Shown here piece by piece: positions 44,444 through 53,351 of a stretch of DNA of 64,000 nt. The DNA is from Nocardia rhamnosiphila NBRC 108938 (lineage in GTDB: Bacteria > Actinomycetota > Actinomycetes > Mycobacteriales > Mycobacteriaceae), in NCBI RefSeq assembly GCF_000720425.1, contig NZ_JOAJ01000001.1, positions 1,116,001-1,180,000 of the forward strand. Direction: 5' to 3'. Both the position numbers and the translations under genes were made by a program. The notes under the pieces are model-generated. The model made no database searches and was not told the origin of the DNA. It saw only the letters and a list, made by a program, of their open reading frames with translations. The stretch's first letter is position 1; the number at the start of each line of letters is the position of its first letter.

Positions 44444-46564
44444 TCACTGCGGCCGGGCGGCGCGTGATCCCGGACGCCAGACGAGTTTCAGCACGGCCGG
44501 GGTCAGCAGCATCCGGACGACCGTCGCGTCCAGCACCAGGGCCGCGATCATGCCGTAGGCGATGTACTTCATCATCACCAGCTCCGAGAAACCGAACGCG
44601 CCCGTCACCACGATGAGGATCGCCGCCGCCGAGGTGATCACCCCACCGGTGTGCGCGATCCCGTACCGGATGGCCTCCGGCGGGTCGGCTCCCGCGGCCC
44701 GCGCCTCCACCACCCGCGACAGCAGGAACACCTCGTAGTCGGTCGACAGCCCGAACACCACGGTCACGATCAGCACCAGCACCGCGAACATCAACGGCCC
44801 CGGCGTGAAATCGAACAGCCGCGCCCCGTGCCCCTCCACGAAGATCCAGGTCAGGATGCCGAGCGTGGCACCCAGGCTCAGCGCCGACATCGCCACCGCC
44901 TTCACCGCCAGGATCAGCGACCGGAACGCCGCGTACATCAGCGCCAGCGCCGCCGCCACCAGTACGGCCGCCAGCAACGGCAACCCGTCGAGCAGGCCGT
45001 GGATGCTGTCGCGTTCCAGCGCCGGCACGCCCGCCACCATCACCCGCACACCGTCCGGTTCCTCGATACCGCGCAGTACCGCGATCGCGGTGTCGGCGGC
45101 CCGATCGTCGACGAGCCCCGCCTGCAGCACATTGATCCCGGCACGGGTGGGAGCGGCGGGTTCGAACGGACCCGTCAATCCTGGAGTGGCATTGGCCTGC
45201 AGGCGGATATCGCTCAGCTGGGACGCGTCCGCACCGGTCACGACCAGACGCAGCGGTTCGGTCCGGAAACCCGGGAACAGCGCGTCGAACTCTTCCTGCG
45301 CCATCCGCGCCGGATTGTCCTGCGCCAGATACTTCTCGCTCAGACCCCCGAACTCGATATGCCGGAACGGCACCATCAGCAGCAGCAGGCCCAGTACCAC
45401 CGGAACAATCACCGCCCACGGCCGCGCCATGGACCACCCCGCCAGCCGGGAGAAGATCCCGCGATCGATCTCGGCCTCGGTACCGGCCCGCGCGAACCGC
45501 CGCCACTGCCACAGATCGATCCGCGGGCCCGCGATCGCCAGCATCGCCGGGAGCGCGGTCACCGACAGCACCGCCGCCAGCAGCACCGAACTGATTCCGC
45601 CGTAGGGCACCGACCGCAGCACTCCGTTCGGGAAGATCAACAGCGCGCCCAGGCTCACCGCGATGATCGCCGCCGAGAACAGCACCGTGCGGCCCGCCGT
45701 GGCGACCGTCCGCGCCACCGCCTCCTCCACAGCGCGACCCGCGGCCAGTTCCTCCCGGAACCGGGTGACGGTGAACAGCCCGTAGTCGATCGCCAGGCCC
45801 AGACTCACCAGCGTCACCACGGCACTGGCGAAAACGTTCACCTCGATATAGCCGGTGAGCAGCCGCATAATGCCCTGGGTGCCCAGGATCGTCATCCCGC
45901 CGATCAGCACCGGGAGCATGGCGGCCACCACGCCGCCGAACACGAAGTACAGCAGGATCGCCACCAGCGGCAGCGCGATCATCTCCGCCCGCCGGATATC
46001 GTCCTGCATCCCGGTATTGATGCCCTCCACCACCGGCTGCAGGCCCGCCGCCTGCACCGTCGTACCGGCGGGGCCGGTACCGGGACCGCCGGCCGCCAGT
46101 TCGCCGACGATCGCCTGGTAGTTGTCGACGGTCGCCGACCCTTCACCCCGCAGGCCGATACTGGCGAACGCGTGAGTGCGTGAATCGTCGGCGAACTGCC
46201 CCGACAGTGCGCTGTCCCAGTAGCTGTCGATCCGCAGCACCCGGTCGGGATGGTCGCGCAGCAGTCCGGCCAGCTGGGCGGTCACCGCCGCCCGCACCTC
46301 CGGATCGTCCACGGTGCGCCCCGGCGGCGCGGTGTACAGGGCGATCACATCACTGTCGGTGTCCCGGCCGAAGGTCGCATCGGCCAGTTTCGAGGCCGCC
46401 ACCGATTCGCTCGACTCGTCGAACCACCCCTCCTGGGTCAACCGGTCCGCGAGATCCCGGCCGTACAGACCCGATGCCGCCACCAGTGCCAGGAAGACCA
46501 CGAGTACCGCGATCCGGTGCCGGTACACGAAACGACCCCACCGCTGGGATTCCGCCGGGTACAT
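44444..46564 (-). CDS. MMPL family (RND) transporter
   Basis: A 706-aa membrane protein with two repeats of an extracytoplasmic loop and a five-helix bundle. The helix-4-like proton-relay motifs are LGLAIDYGLFTVTRFREE and FGLSTDYEVFLLSRVVE (two GxxxDY motifs), as in mycobacterial MmpL/YdfJ proteins that export lipids or drugs. Followed after 15 bp upstream by a lipoprotein gene on the same strand, which may be a partner. Confidence 0.93.
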   Translation of the reverse strand: MYPAESQRWGRFVYRHRIAVLVVFLALVAASGLYGRDLADRLTQEGWFDESSESVAASKLADATFGRDTDSDVIALYTAPPGRTVDDPEVRAAVTAQLAGLLRDHPDRVLRIDSYWDSALSGQFADDSRTHAFASIGLRGEGSATVDNYQAIVGELAAGGPGTGPAGTTVQAAGLQPVVEGINTGMQDDIRRAEMIALPLVAILLYFVFGGVVAAMLPVLIGGMTILGTQGIMRLLTGYIEVNVFASAVVTLVSLGLAIDYGLFTVTRFREELAAGRAVEEAVARTVATAGRTVLFSAAIIAVSLGALLIFPNGVLRSVPYGGISSVLLAAVLSVTALPAMLAIAGPRIDLWQWRRFARAGTEAEIDRGIFSRLAGWSMARPWAVIVPVVLGLLLLMVPFRHIEFGGLSEKYLAQDNPARMAQEEFDALFPGFRTEPLRLVVTGADASQLSDIRLQANATPGLTGPFEPAAPTRAGINVLQAGLVDDRAADTAIAVLRGIEEPDGVRVMVAGVPALERDSIHGLLDGLPLLAAVLVAAALALMYAAFRSLILAVKAVAMSALSLGATLGILTWIFVEGHGARLFDFTPGPLMFAVLVLIVTVVFGLSTDYEVFLLSRVVEARAAGADPPEAIRYGIAHTGGVITSAAAILIVVTGAFGFSELVMMKYIAYGMIAALVLDATVVRMLLTPAVLKLVWRPGSRAARPQ

Positions 46565-46579
46565 CCGCGCGCCCGCCGC

Positions 46580-47164
46580 CTAGCCGCACGCCGCGGTTCG
46601 GTAATCGGCCGAACGCAGGATCCCGCACAGATCGGTCCGCGACAGCTTCCACGCGCCGTCGAGATAGATGAAATGCACCACGGTGGTACGGACGGCCGTG
46701 CCGGAGCCGTCCTTGTCCAGTCGCAAGGTCGCGGTCACCGTACCGTCGTGGTTGTCGAACACCGGATCGGTGACCCCGTACACGGCCCGCGGATTGTCCT
46801 GCAGCGCCTTGTACATATCGGGGATCGCCTGCGCGAACGCCTCCCCATCCTCGATCAGCGCGGTCCGCTCGGAATCCGGCAGCGCCGGATCCAGCGCCCG
46901 TTTGATCTGCCCGTCCAGTTCGGCGGCCGTCGGGAGCGAGCGGGACGCGAGCTCCTGCGAGGTCGCCGCCGCGGACGAGGACAGCGCGGCCTTCGCCGAG
47001 GATCGCGCCGCCGCCACCGCCTCCTCGTCGACCCCGGACCCACAGGCGGTCACCGAAACCGCTGCCACGAGCAGAATGACGAGTGACATAAATCCGGCGC
47101 GCGCACCGCGCACCAGCCGGAAAACAGATGTGTACCGCATCACGTCATGAATACCATCATTCAC
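46580..47164 (-). CDS. Lipoprotein of unknown function
   Basis: A 194-aa protein with a hydrophobic signal segment and lipobox VTAC (Cys41), then a compact domain (LDPALPDSERTALIEDGEAFAQAIPDMYKAL ... DNHDGTVTATLRLD ... HFIYLDGAWKLSRTDLCGIL) like the low-molecular-weight antigen MTB12-type lipoproteins. The GTG at 47164 overlaps the upstream gene's TGA as GTGA and has GAAGG 6 nt away; an ATG at 47140 is the alternative. Sits between the MMPL gene and a small conserved gene. Confidence 0.8.
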   Translation of the reverse strand: MNDGIHDVMRYTSVFRLVRGARAGFMSLVILLVAAVSVTACGSGVDEEAVAAARSSAKAALSSSAAATSQELASRSLPTAAELDGQIKRALDPALPDSERTALIEDGEAFAQAIPDMYKALQDNPRAVYGVTDPVFDNHDGTVTATLRLDKDGSGTAVRTTVVHFIYLDGAWKLSRTDLCGILRSADYRTAACG

Positions 47165-47511
47165 TGCATACCTTCGATCACCGACCCGATCCGGGCCAGC
47201 AACGCCCGCACGGTCGGAACATTACGGCCTCGCGGCGGCGGCTCGGCGGCGGGGAGCAGATCGCGCACCAGTGCCACCACACTGCGGGTGTCGTCGAGAT
47301 CGGTATCCGTCACATGGGTTTCCGCGACGGCGACCACGTCCTCGGGCCCGGGCACCTCCTCGGGATGGAGATCGGGCCGATAGACCTCCAGGCGCAGTGT
47401 CGCCCGCACCGTGCGGAACGCGAACGAGCGCCCGTCACCGGTACGACCGAATCCGTGCGCGAACGGGCCCGTGGTCACCTCGTCGGCGGAAAAACCCGGC
47501 ACCTCGTGCAT
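47161..47511 (-). CDS. Conserved hypothetical protein (possibly Rv2137c-like)
   Basis: A 116-aa acidic protein (MHEVPGFSADEVTTGPFAHGFGRTGDGRSFAFRTVRATLRLEVYRP...) with a mainly beta N-terminal half. ATG at 47511 has AGGAG 6 nt upstream. Divergent from the LppL-like lipoprotein, the same place as Rv2137c in M. tuberculosis; this equivalence is from position only. Coupled by GTGA to the lipoprotein gene downstream. Confidence 0.75.
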   Translation of the reverse strand: MHEVPGFSADEVTTGPFAHGFGRTGDGRSFAFRTVRATLRLEVYRPDLHPEEVPGPEDVVAVAETHVTDTDLDDTRSVVALVRDLLPAAEPPPRGRNVPTVRALLARIGSVIEGMQ

Positions 47512-47636
47512 CGTCAACTCCTGACCTCCGCACCGTCTGATCCGTACGTTAACCCGGCCCATACCGGAGCCCGGCTGCCGACACCCCACATACCCCGCTG
47601 GCACCGCCGCCAACCCCGTCGTGATCAGATATTCGA

Positions 47637-48704
47637 ATGCAGCATCGGTCGTTTCCGGACACAGAGCACCGGGTCCGGCGCCGGAGACCACGCGGTACCG
47701 TCGCCGCGTTACTGCTCACCGCAGTCGTCGCGCTGACCGGCTGCTCGGGCGACGGCGAGCCCGGCCCCGGCGACGTACCCACCCGCGAACCGGCGACACC
47801 GGCGGTTTCACCACCGATCACCACCGCCCCCGCGGGGCGGGTCTATCCGGCCCCGACCGCACTCACCGCCCTCGTGGGCGACGCGGGCAGTGGAAACCTC
47901 GCCGGCCTCGACCCCGCCGGCACCACCCTCACGGTCTTCACCCCGGCCACCGAGCCGCCCACGACCCATGGGGTACGGCTACCGGCCCCGGCCGCGGCGA
48001 TCGCCGCCGGCACCGCCGGGGAGATCCTCGCGGCCGCCGACGGCGCGATCCTGCGCGTCGACGCCGCGACCCGCGCTGTCACCCGTATTCCCGTCGACGG
48101 CGCGCTGCGCAGTGTGCGCTCCCGCCCGGACGGCACCCTGATCGCCGGCACCGCCGACGGCCGGGTCCTGTTCCTCGACCGGGAGGGCCGCGTCCAGCGG
48201 ACCGTGTCCGGTCTGGTGTCCGCCGACGCGATCGCCCTCACCGGTGACACCCTCGCCGTGCTGGACCGCCGCCAGACCCTGCTCACCGAGATAACAGCCG
48301 GTGCGGAGCGGCTCGGGCTCGCGCTCCGGGCCGGGGCCGGGGCCGTGAACCTCGTCGAAGCGTCCTACGACCGGGTCGTCGTCACCGATCCCGACAGCGG
48401 CCAGCTCCTGGTCTTCACCACCGATCCACTCGTGCTGCGTCAGCGCTACCCGGTAGGATCGTCGCCTTACGCACTCGCCTACGACCGGCGTTCTGACACC
48501 GTATGGGCGACGTGCACACAGAGCAACGAGATCGTCGGCTACGACCTGTCGACGGGAACACCGCGCGAGGTGGGCCGATATCCGACGATCCGGCAGCCGA
48601 ACGCGGTGACCGCCGACGACACGACCGGCGATCTCTACATCGGCTCCGCGACCGAACCGGGTCTGCAGCGCATCCCCGCGGACCAGCGCAAGAGAGGGCA
48701 GTGA
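47637..48704 (+). CDS. Beta-propeller lipoprotein (LppL-like)
   Basis: A 355-aa lipoprotein: basic N-terminus, lipobox LTGC (Cys36), a Pro/Thr-rich linker, then YncE-like propeller repeats ([61 protein letters not shown]). From its place before pyrD it corresponds to M. tuberculosis LppL (Rv2138). Its TGA overlaps the next ATG as TGATG. Function unknown. Confidence 0.88.
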   Translation: MQHRSFPDTEHRVRRRRPRGTVAALLLTAVVALTGCSGDGEPGPGDVPTREPATPAVSPPITTAPAGRVYPAPTALTALVGDAGSGNLAGLDPAGTTLTVFTPATEPPTTHGVRLPAPAAAIAAGTAGEILAAADGAILRVDAATRAVTRIPVDGALRSVRSRPDGTLIAGTADGRVLFLDREGRVQRTVSGLVSADAIALTGDTLAVLDRRQTLLTEITAGAERLGLALRAGAGAVNLVEASYDRVVVTDPDSGQLLVFTTDPLVLRQRYPVGSSPYALAYDRRSDTVWATCTQSNEIVGYDLSTGTPREVGRYPTIRQPNAVTADDTTGDLYIGSATEPGLQRIPADQRKRGQ

Positions 48705-48970
48705 TGGCATCCACTCGACGTGCAGCGACCTCGCGCACCACGCTCCCGGCCACCTGGGAGACAAGCGGCGACGACTACGAGTACATACCGCTGCGCCTGC
48801 CGCCCGATGTCACCCGGGTCACCGCCTCGATGCGGCTGGCGATCCAGGCCGAGTACGGCGGCTGGGAACTCTCCCGCGTCCGCGCCTACACCGACGGCAG
48901 CCGCCGCGTCCTCTTGCGCCGCCGCAAAACCGCGCTGACCAGCCCCGCGGGGCATTCCGTGGAGCTATGA
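48704..48970 (+). CDS. DUF5703 family protein
   Basis: An 88-aa small protein ([59 protein letters not shown]) of the DUF5703 kind regularly found just before pyrD in actinobacteria. Coupled at both ends (TGATG at 48702-48706, ATGA at 48967-48970). Confidence 0.88.
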   Translation: MASTRRAATSRTTLPATWETSGDDYEYIPLRLPPDVTRVTASMRLAIQAEYGGWELSRVRAYTDGSRRVLLRRRKTALTSPAGHSVEL

Positions 48971-50052
48971 GCGTGCTGTATCGATTACTGCTGCGGGTCA
49001 TGTTCCTGGTCCCGCCGGAACGCATCCACCGTCTCGTGTTCGGGGTGATCCGCGCGGCCACCGCGCTCGCCCCCACCCGGGCCCTGTTGCACCGGGTGTT
49101 CGGCGTGGACGATCCCATCCTCCGGACCACCGCTTTCGGGGTGGAATTCGCCGCTCCGCTCGGGATGGCCGCCGGATTCGACAAGGATGCGACCGGCGTC
49201 GACGCCTGGGGTGCACTCGGCTTCGGATTCGCCGAAATCGGGACCGTCACCGCCGCCGCCCAACCCGGCAACCCGCAACCCCGCCTGTTCCGGCTCCCCG
49301 ACGACCGGGCCCTCATCAACCGGATGGGTTTCAACAACCACGGCGCCGCGGCCGCGGCCGCCCGGCTGCACGAGCGGAAGACGAACGTGCCGATCGGCGC
49401 GAACATCGGCAAGACCAAAGTGGTCGACGCGGCCCACGCCGCCGAGGACTACGCCACCAGCGCTCGGCTGCTGGGCCCGCTCGCCGATTTCGTGGTCGTC
49501 AATGTCAGTTCGCCCAATACCCCGGGGCTGCGGGATCTGCAGGCCGTGGAATCACTGCGCCCGGTCCTCACCGCCGTGCTCGACAGCGTGCGGGTCCCGG
49601 TACTGGTGAAGATCGCCCCGGACCTGTCCGACGAGGACATCGACGCGGCCGCCGATCTGGCGGTGGAACTCGGCGTGGCCGGTATCGTCGCCACCAACAC
49701 CACCATCGGCCGCACCGGACTCGCCAGCGACCCCGACAAGGTCGCCGCGATCGGGGCCGGTGGACTGTCCGGCCCGCCGGTCGCCGACCGCTCGCTGGAA
49801 GTGCTGCGGCGGCTGTACGCCCGGGTCGGCGACCGGCTGGTGCTGGTCTCGGTGGGCGGGATCGAAACCCCCGAGCAGGCGTGGGAACGAATCCTGGCCG
49901 GGGCTTCGCTGCTGCAGGGTTACACCGGCTTCATCTACGGCGGGCCACTGTGGACCCGGAGCATCCACCGCGGTATCGCGGCCCGGCTGCGGGCCGGCGG
50001 TTATCGCAGCCTGGCCGACGCCGTGGGCGCCGGCCACGCCGCGCACCGCTGA
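48967..50052 (+). CDS. pyrD: Quinone-dependent dihydroorotate dehydrogenase (class 2)
   Basis: A 361-aa flavoenzyme that oxidises dihydroorotate to orotate using menaquinone. FMN and active-site motifs are [28 protein letters not shown] and [15 protein letters not shown] (catalytic Ser of class 2), then GTGGLSGPP-like [13 protein letters not shown] and [13 protein letters not shown]. The hydrophobic N-terminal helices suit membrane association. Confidence 0.97.
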   Translation: MSVLYRLLLRVMFLVPPERIHRLVFGVIRAATALAPTRALLHRVFGVDDPILRTTAFGVEFAAPLGMAAGFDKDATGVDAWGALGFGFAEIGTVTAAAQPGNPQPRLFRLPDDRALINRMGFNNHGAAAAAARLHERKTNVPIGANIGKTKVVDAAHAAEDYATSARLLGPLADFVVVNVSSPNTPGLRDLQAVESLRPVLTAVLDSVRVPVLVKIAPDLSDEDIDAAADLAVELGVAGIVATNTTIGRTGLASDPDKVAAIGAGGLSGPPVADRSLEVLRRLYARVGDRLVLVSVGGIETPEQAWERILAGASLLQGYTGFIYGGPLWTRSIHRGIAARLRAGGYRSLADAVGAGHAAHR

Positions 50053-50065
50053 GCGGACCGGCCAC

Positions 50066-50446
50066 TCACGCGGCGGAGCCGCTTCGGATGGCGCCGGGGC
50101 CGCCCCGGTGCGGAACCGCGCCCGGCGGCAGCCGATCGTGCATGAACTGCGACTCCAGCAGCCGGGCCTCCACCCGGTTCGCCAGCAGCACGACCACCTG
50201 CTCCCAGACCAGCCCGAGCAGATCCACCGACTCGGCGGCACGGGCCAGCGCCGTCTCGTCGTACACCAGCGCGGGATCGGACAATGACTCGTCCACGGCC
50301 ATACCGGCATAGGCCTGCTCGAACGACAGATCACGGCCGGGCAGCCAGCTCAGCCGCCACCACGAGCCGTGGCGGGTCTGCACGCGTTCGGCGAATTCGG
50401 GGGAGATACCGCTGGTCATCAGCCAGTCGGTGATATGGATGGTCAC
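50066..50446 (-). CDS. Hypothetical protein
   Basis: A 126-aa soluble protein (TIHITDWLMTSGISPEFAERVQTRHGSWWRLSWLPGRDLSFEQAYAGM...) with a helical pattern. The GTG at 50446 has GAGGAGG 5 nt upstream. It converges with pyrD (13 bp between stops) and is divergent from the PfkB-like gene across 374 bp. I do not recognise the family; similar short proteins occur in Nocardia. Confidence 0.7.
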   Translation of the reverse strand: MTIHITDWLMTSGISPEFAERVQTRHGSWWRLSWLPGRDLSFEQAYAGMAVDESLSDPALVYDETALARAAESVDLLGLVWEQVVVLLANRVEARLLESQFMHDRLPPGAVPHRGGPGAIRSGSAA

Positions 50447-50820
50447 AGCTGCCTCCTCAGGGGGCTCGGCACCGAGACCGGGCCGGAGAAACGGCCGGCA
50501 CGGCATCGCTGCCGTCGGGGGGATGAACGACGAATCTGCGCGGGCGCTCAGCGCGCCCCGACTGGGGATGTCTCCGGATCGGCGCCTGCACGACCGGCGT
50601 ACCGGCGCTTTCCGTAACGGTGGCCGCAGAGCAGGGCTGTCGTCGCTGTCATCACAGGCCCTCCCGTTCCTCTGATCGAGGGAAAAGCTACCCCGAATGT
50701 GTCATTTGACAGTTCTGCGGGTCAATGCCAATGTCAAACGCCGTTTGCACTATGGTTATTGCCAATCGCCGCGCGGCTGAAACCTCCGGGGGGTGGCGGC
50801 ACAGCAGAAAGGGCTGCCGA
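50447..50820. other. Divergent intergenic region
   Basis: 374 bases between two divergent starts. The left half shows nothing I can assign. The right part is less GC-rich and carries inverted repeats (see 50705-50738). No gene is supported. Confidence 0.5.
50705..50738 (+). promoter_or_regulatory. Inverted repeat TTTGACA...TGTCAAA upstream of the PfkB-like gene
   Basis: TTTGACA (50705-50711) and TGTCAAA (50732-50738) are perfect complements 20 nt apart; the left arm includes a consensus TTGACA -35. A second nested repeat CAAAC-GCC-GTTTG lies at 50735-50747, before a TATGGT that could be a -10 (50751-50756). Likely promoter with operator. Confidence 0.45.
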
Positions 50821-52323
50821 ATGGTCCCCCACGACGACACGGCCATCGTCGCCATCCGCAATATCCTCACCCGGCTCTGCAAGAGGTCCGGCCTGAGCTC
50901 CGACCGCCTGAACACCACCGAAATCGACGTCGATCCCCTCCTCGACCTCCCGGTGGTCCGGCGCTGGGCCGCCACCCACGGGACCACTCCCCTCGCCGCC
51001 GTCCCGCCCGTCGTCCGGGAACATGCCCGGCGGCTGCCACCGACCCATCGGGTCATCACCGACGCGGAACTGGCCCTCGGGCTCCTCCGCGAAACCGCCC
51101 CCACCGGCATCGATCCCACCGCGCTCTACTCCCAGGACCTCGGCACCCGGCGCGAATACCTCTCCGCACACTGGCGGAGACTCCACGAAATCGCCGGCGC
51201 CGACCCCATTCCCCCGGCCCCCACCGTCCGTTCCCTGCGGGCGACCCCCGAACGCCGGGCCTTCACCGCCTTGGCCGCGCTCCTGGTCACCGGCACCGTC
51301 TATCGGGACGACAGCGCCGCCCCCGGAACCACCCGGCACCGGCCCCGCGGCACCGTCGGCACCCTCACCGTCGTCGGCGACGCGGTGATCGACCACATCT
51401 ACCGCGTCGACACCATCCCCGACGCCCGCGGCTTCGCCCGCGGCCGGTTCAGCGACAACCCGGGCGGCAAAGGACTCAACCGCGCGGTCGCCGCCGCCCG
51501 GCTCGGTATCGACGTCCGCCTCGTCACGACCATCGGCGACGACCCGGCCGGCCAGCGGATCCTCGACTACCTGCGCGCCGAGCGGGTCGACACCTCCCTG
51601 GTCAAGGTGGTCCCCCAGGCCACGACGCCCATTACCGCGCTCATCGTCAGCAGAACCGGAATCACCGGCACGATCTTCTGCGAGGACGACCGCATCCGGC
51701 TCACCGGCACCGAACTGATCGGGCCCGCCGTACGCGCCGCGCTCACCGAGACCGATGCCGTGCTGGTCACCCTGGAGCCACCCCTGCCCGTGATCGAACA
51801 GGTCCTGGCCACGGTCCAGGCCCTGCCCGACCGGCCCACGCTTCTGCTGACCGCCTCCGAGATCGACTCCCCCCAGATCCTTTACCGGTACCTGTCCACC
51901 GTCGACTACCTGATCGGTTCCACCAAGGAACTCGACAGCATGGTTCCCGAGATCACCGCCCGCTCGGGCCCGCATATCGCCCAGCAACTCCAGATGCTGG
52001 GCACCCGAACCGTCTGTGTCGTAGAGGATTTCGGTTGTACGGTTCGCTCCGACCGGATCGCGCTCGATATCCCCCGTTTCCAGGCCGCTGCCCTCACCGA
52101 CGTCCCCGGCTCGCGTGGCGCCTTCTCCGCCGCTCTCGTCTACCGGCTGCTGACAGCGGCGAAACCCGCCGCGGATACGCGTCGCATCGCCGACGAACAG
52201 GACTACAACTGGGCCACCGCCGCCATGGTCGCCACCCAGTCCTTCGCCGGGGATGTGCCCGGCGCCATGCCGACCGTCGACGAGGTGGACCGGATCATCC
52301 GCCTCACCGCCGAAAAACACTGA
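50821..52323 (+). CDS. PfkB-like carbohydrate kinase homolog with N-terminal domain and degenerate active site
   Basis: A 500-aa protein. Residues about 178-480 are PfkB/ribokinase-like: VVGDAVIDHIYRVDTIP, FSDNPGGKGLNRAVAAARLG (first signature intact) and LVTTIGDDPAG. The second signature, normally DTxGAGDxF, reads D427-VP-GSRG-AF: the catalytic Asp is Gly433. Residues 1-175 are a separate helical domain I do not recognise. ATG at 50821 follows a GCC-rich ribosome-poor region; an ATG 96 bases upstream is possible. A ribA-like gene follows 240 bp downstream. It may be a non-catalytic sensor rather than a kinase. Confidence 0.8.
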   Translation: MVPHDDTAIVAIRNILTRLCKRSGLSSDRLNTTEIDVDPLLDLPVVRRWAATHGTTPLAAVPPVVREHARRLPPTHRVITDAELALGLLRETAPTGIDPTALYSQDLGTRREYLSAHWRRLHEIAGADPIPPAPTVRSLRATPERRAFTALAALLVTGTVYRDDSAAPGTTRHRPRGTVGTLTVVGDAVIDHIYRVDTIPDARGFARGRFSDNPGGKGLNRAVAAARLGIDVRLVTTIGDDPAGQRILDYLRAERVDTSLVKVVPQATTPITALIVSRTGITGTIFCEDDRIRLTGTELIGPAVRAALTETDAVLVTLEPPLPVIEQVLATVQALPDRPTLLLTASEIDSPQILYRYLSTVDYLIGSTKELDSMVPEITARSGPHIAQQLQMLGTRTVCVVEDFGCTVRSDRIALDIPRFQAAALTDVPGSRGAFSAALVYRLLTAAKPAADTRRIADEQDYNWATAAMVATQSFAGDVPGAMPTVDEVDRIIRLTAEKH

Positions 52324-52563
52324 GGTGCACACATCCGCCCTGCGGCCGGCCGACCTCACCGACTCGCCGCGCACAGAGTGCGTACCGGACGAACCGGGCG
52401 TAAAGTCACCTATCGGCCCGCCATCGCACGGCAGCGACCCCGATCGGCGGGCCGAGCGCTGCGCAGGCCCTCCACCGGGCGCGAGACCGCCGGAACACCC
52501 GTATTCCGGCGGAGATATCGGCCTCGTTCACGGAACCGCACAACCACCGAAGGAGTATCGAAC

Positions 52564-53166
52564 TTGAGCGCAGCCGCCGAAACCGGGCACCGATTCACCC
52601 GGAACGGACGGGAGAGCCGGTTGCGCGTACTCGCCGTCGACGGCAATCCCGGCCTCGGCCACCTGCTGATCTTCGGCGATCCGGACGACGACTGTCTCGT
52701 CCGGGTGCACTCCCGCTGCCTCTACGGCGAGGCCCTCGGCTCCCAGGACTGCGACTGCGGACCCGAACTCCACAGGTCACTCGACCTCATCCAGGACGCC
52801 GGGGCCGGCGTCCTGGTCTACCTCGAACAAGAAGGCCGCGGCGCCGGGCTCATCGCCAAAGCGCTCGGCTACCGGGAAGCCGAGCGTGCCGGTGTGGACA
52901 CCTTCACCGCCTACCGCAATCTCGGCTATCCCGACGACTGCCGCGGCTATCAGCACGCCGCGAACAGTCTGCTCAAACTCGGACTCACCCGGGTACGCCT
53001 GCTCACCAACAATCCCGACAAAGTACACGCACTGCGCGAGGCGGGACTGACAGTTCTCCCCGAACCGCTCTACACAGAACCGCTGAGCGACCGCGCCGCC
53101 GCCTATCTCGACGCCAAGCGCCGCCATCGCGGCCACTGGATCCCGACCACGAACCCCGGGGCCTGA
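52564..53166 (+). CDS. GTP cyclohydrolase II family protein (RibA-like, single domain)
   Basis: A 200-aa enzyme: VRVHSRCLYGEALGSQDCDCGPEL gives the three zinc cysteines (52, 63, 65), LEQEGRGAGLIAKALGY is the nucleophile/Arg region, and RLLTNNPDKV completes the GTP-binding signature. The DHBP synthase half of bifunctional RibBA is absent. TTG at 52564 is supported by GAAGGAG 8 nt upstream. Sequence differs enough from core RibA (SRCLYGE instead of SECLTGD) that a specialised role is possible. Follows the PfkB-like gene. Confidence 0.88.
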   Translation: MSAAAETGHRFTRNGRESRLRVLAVDGNPGLGHLLIFGDPDDDCLVRVHSRCLYGEALGSQDCDCGPELHRSLDLIQDAGAGVLVYLEQEGRGAGLIAKALGYREAERAGVDTFTAYRNLGYPDDCRGYQHAANSLLKLGLTRVRLLTNNPDKVHALREAGLTVLPEPLYTEPLSDRAAAYLDAKRRHRGHWIPTTNPGA

Positions 53167-53351
53167 ACACCACCGCAGATCTCGCTCGGCGACGATCCGC
53201 CCGCGGCGCCGGCGACAGCCGCGCACGCTGGCGAATTCGCATCCTGGACACCGAATACTCGGTAACATAGTGATCCACATCACTGCCGCGGCGACCGTCT
53301 CGGCGGTACCGGTGGTACCCGGTCCGCGGCATCCAGCACCGGGATCGGACC

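Noticed and set aside
52324..52563. FMN riboswitch before the GTP cyclohydrolase II gene
   Set aside because: The conserved RFN-element blocks are not recognisable in these 240 bases.
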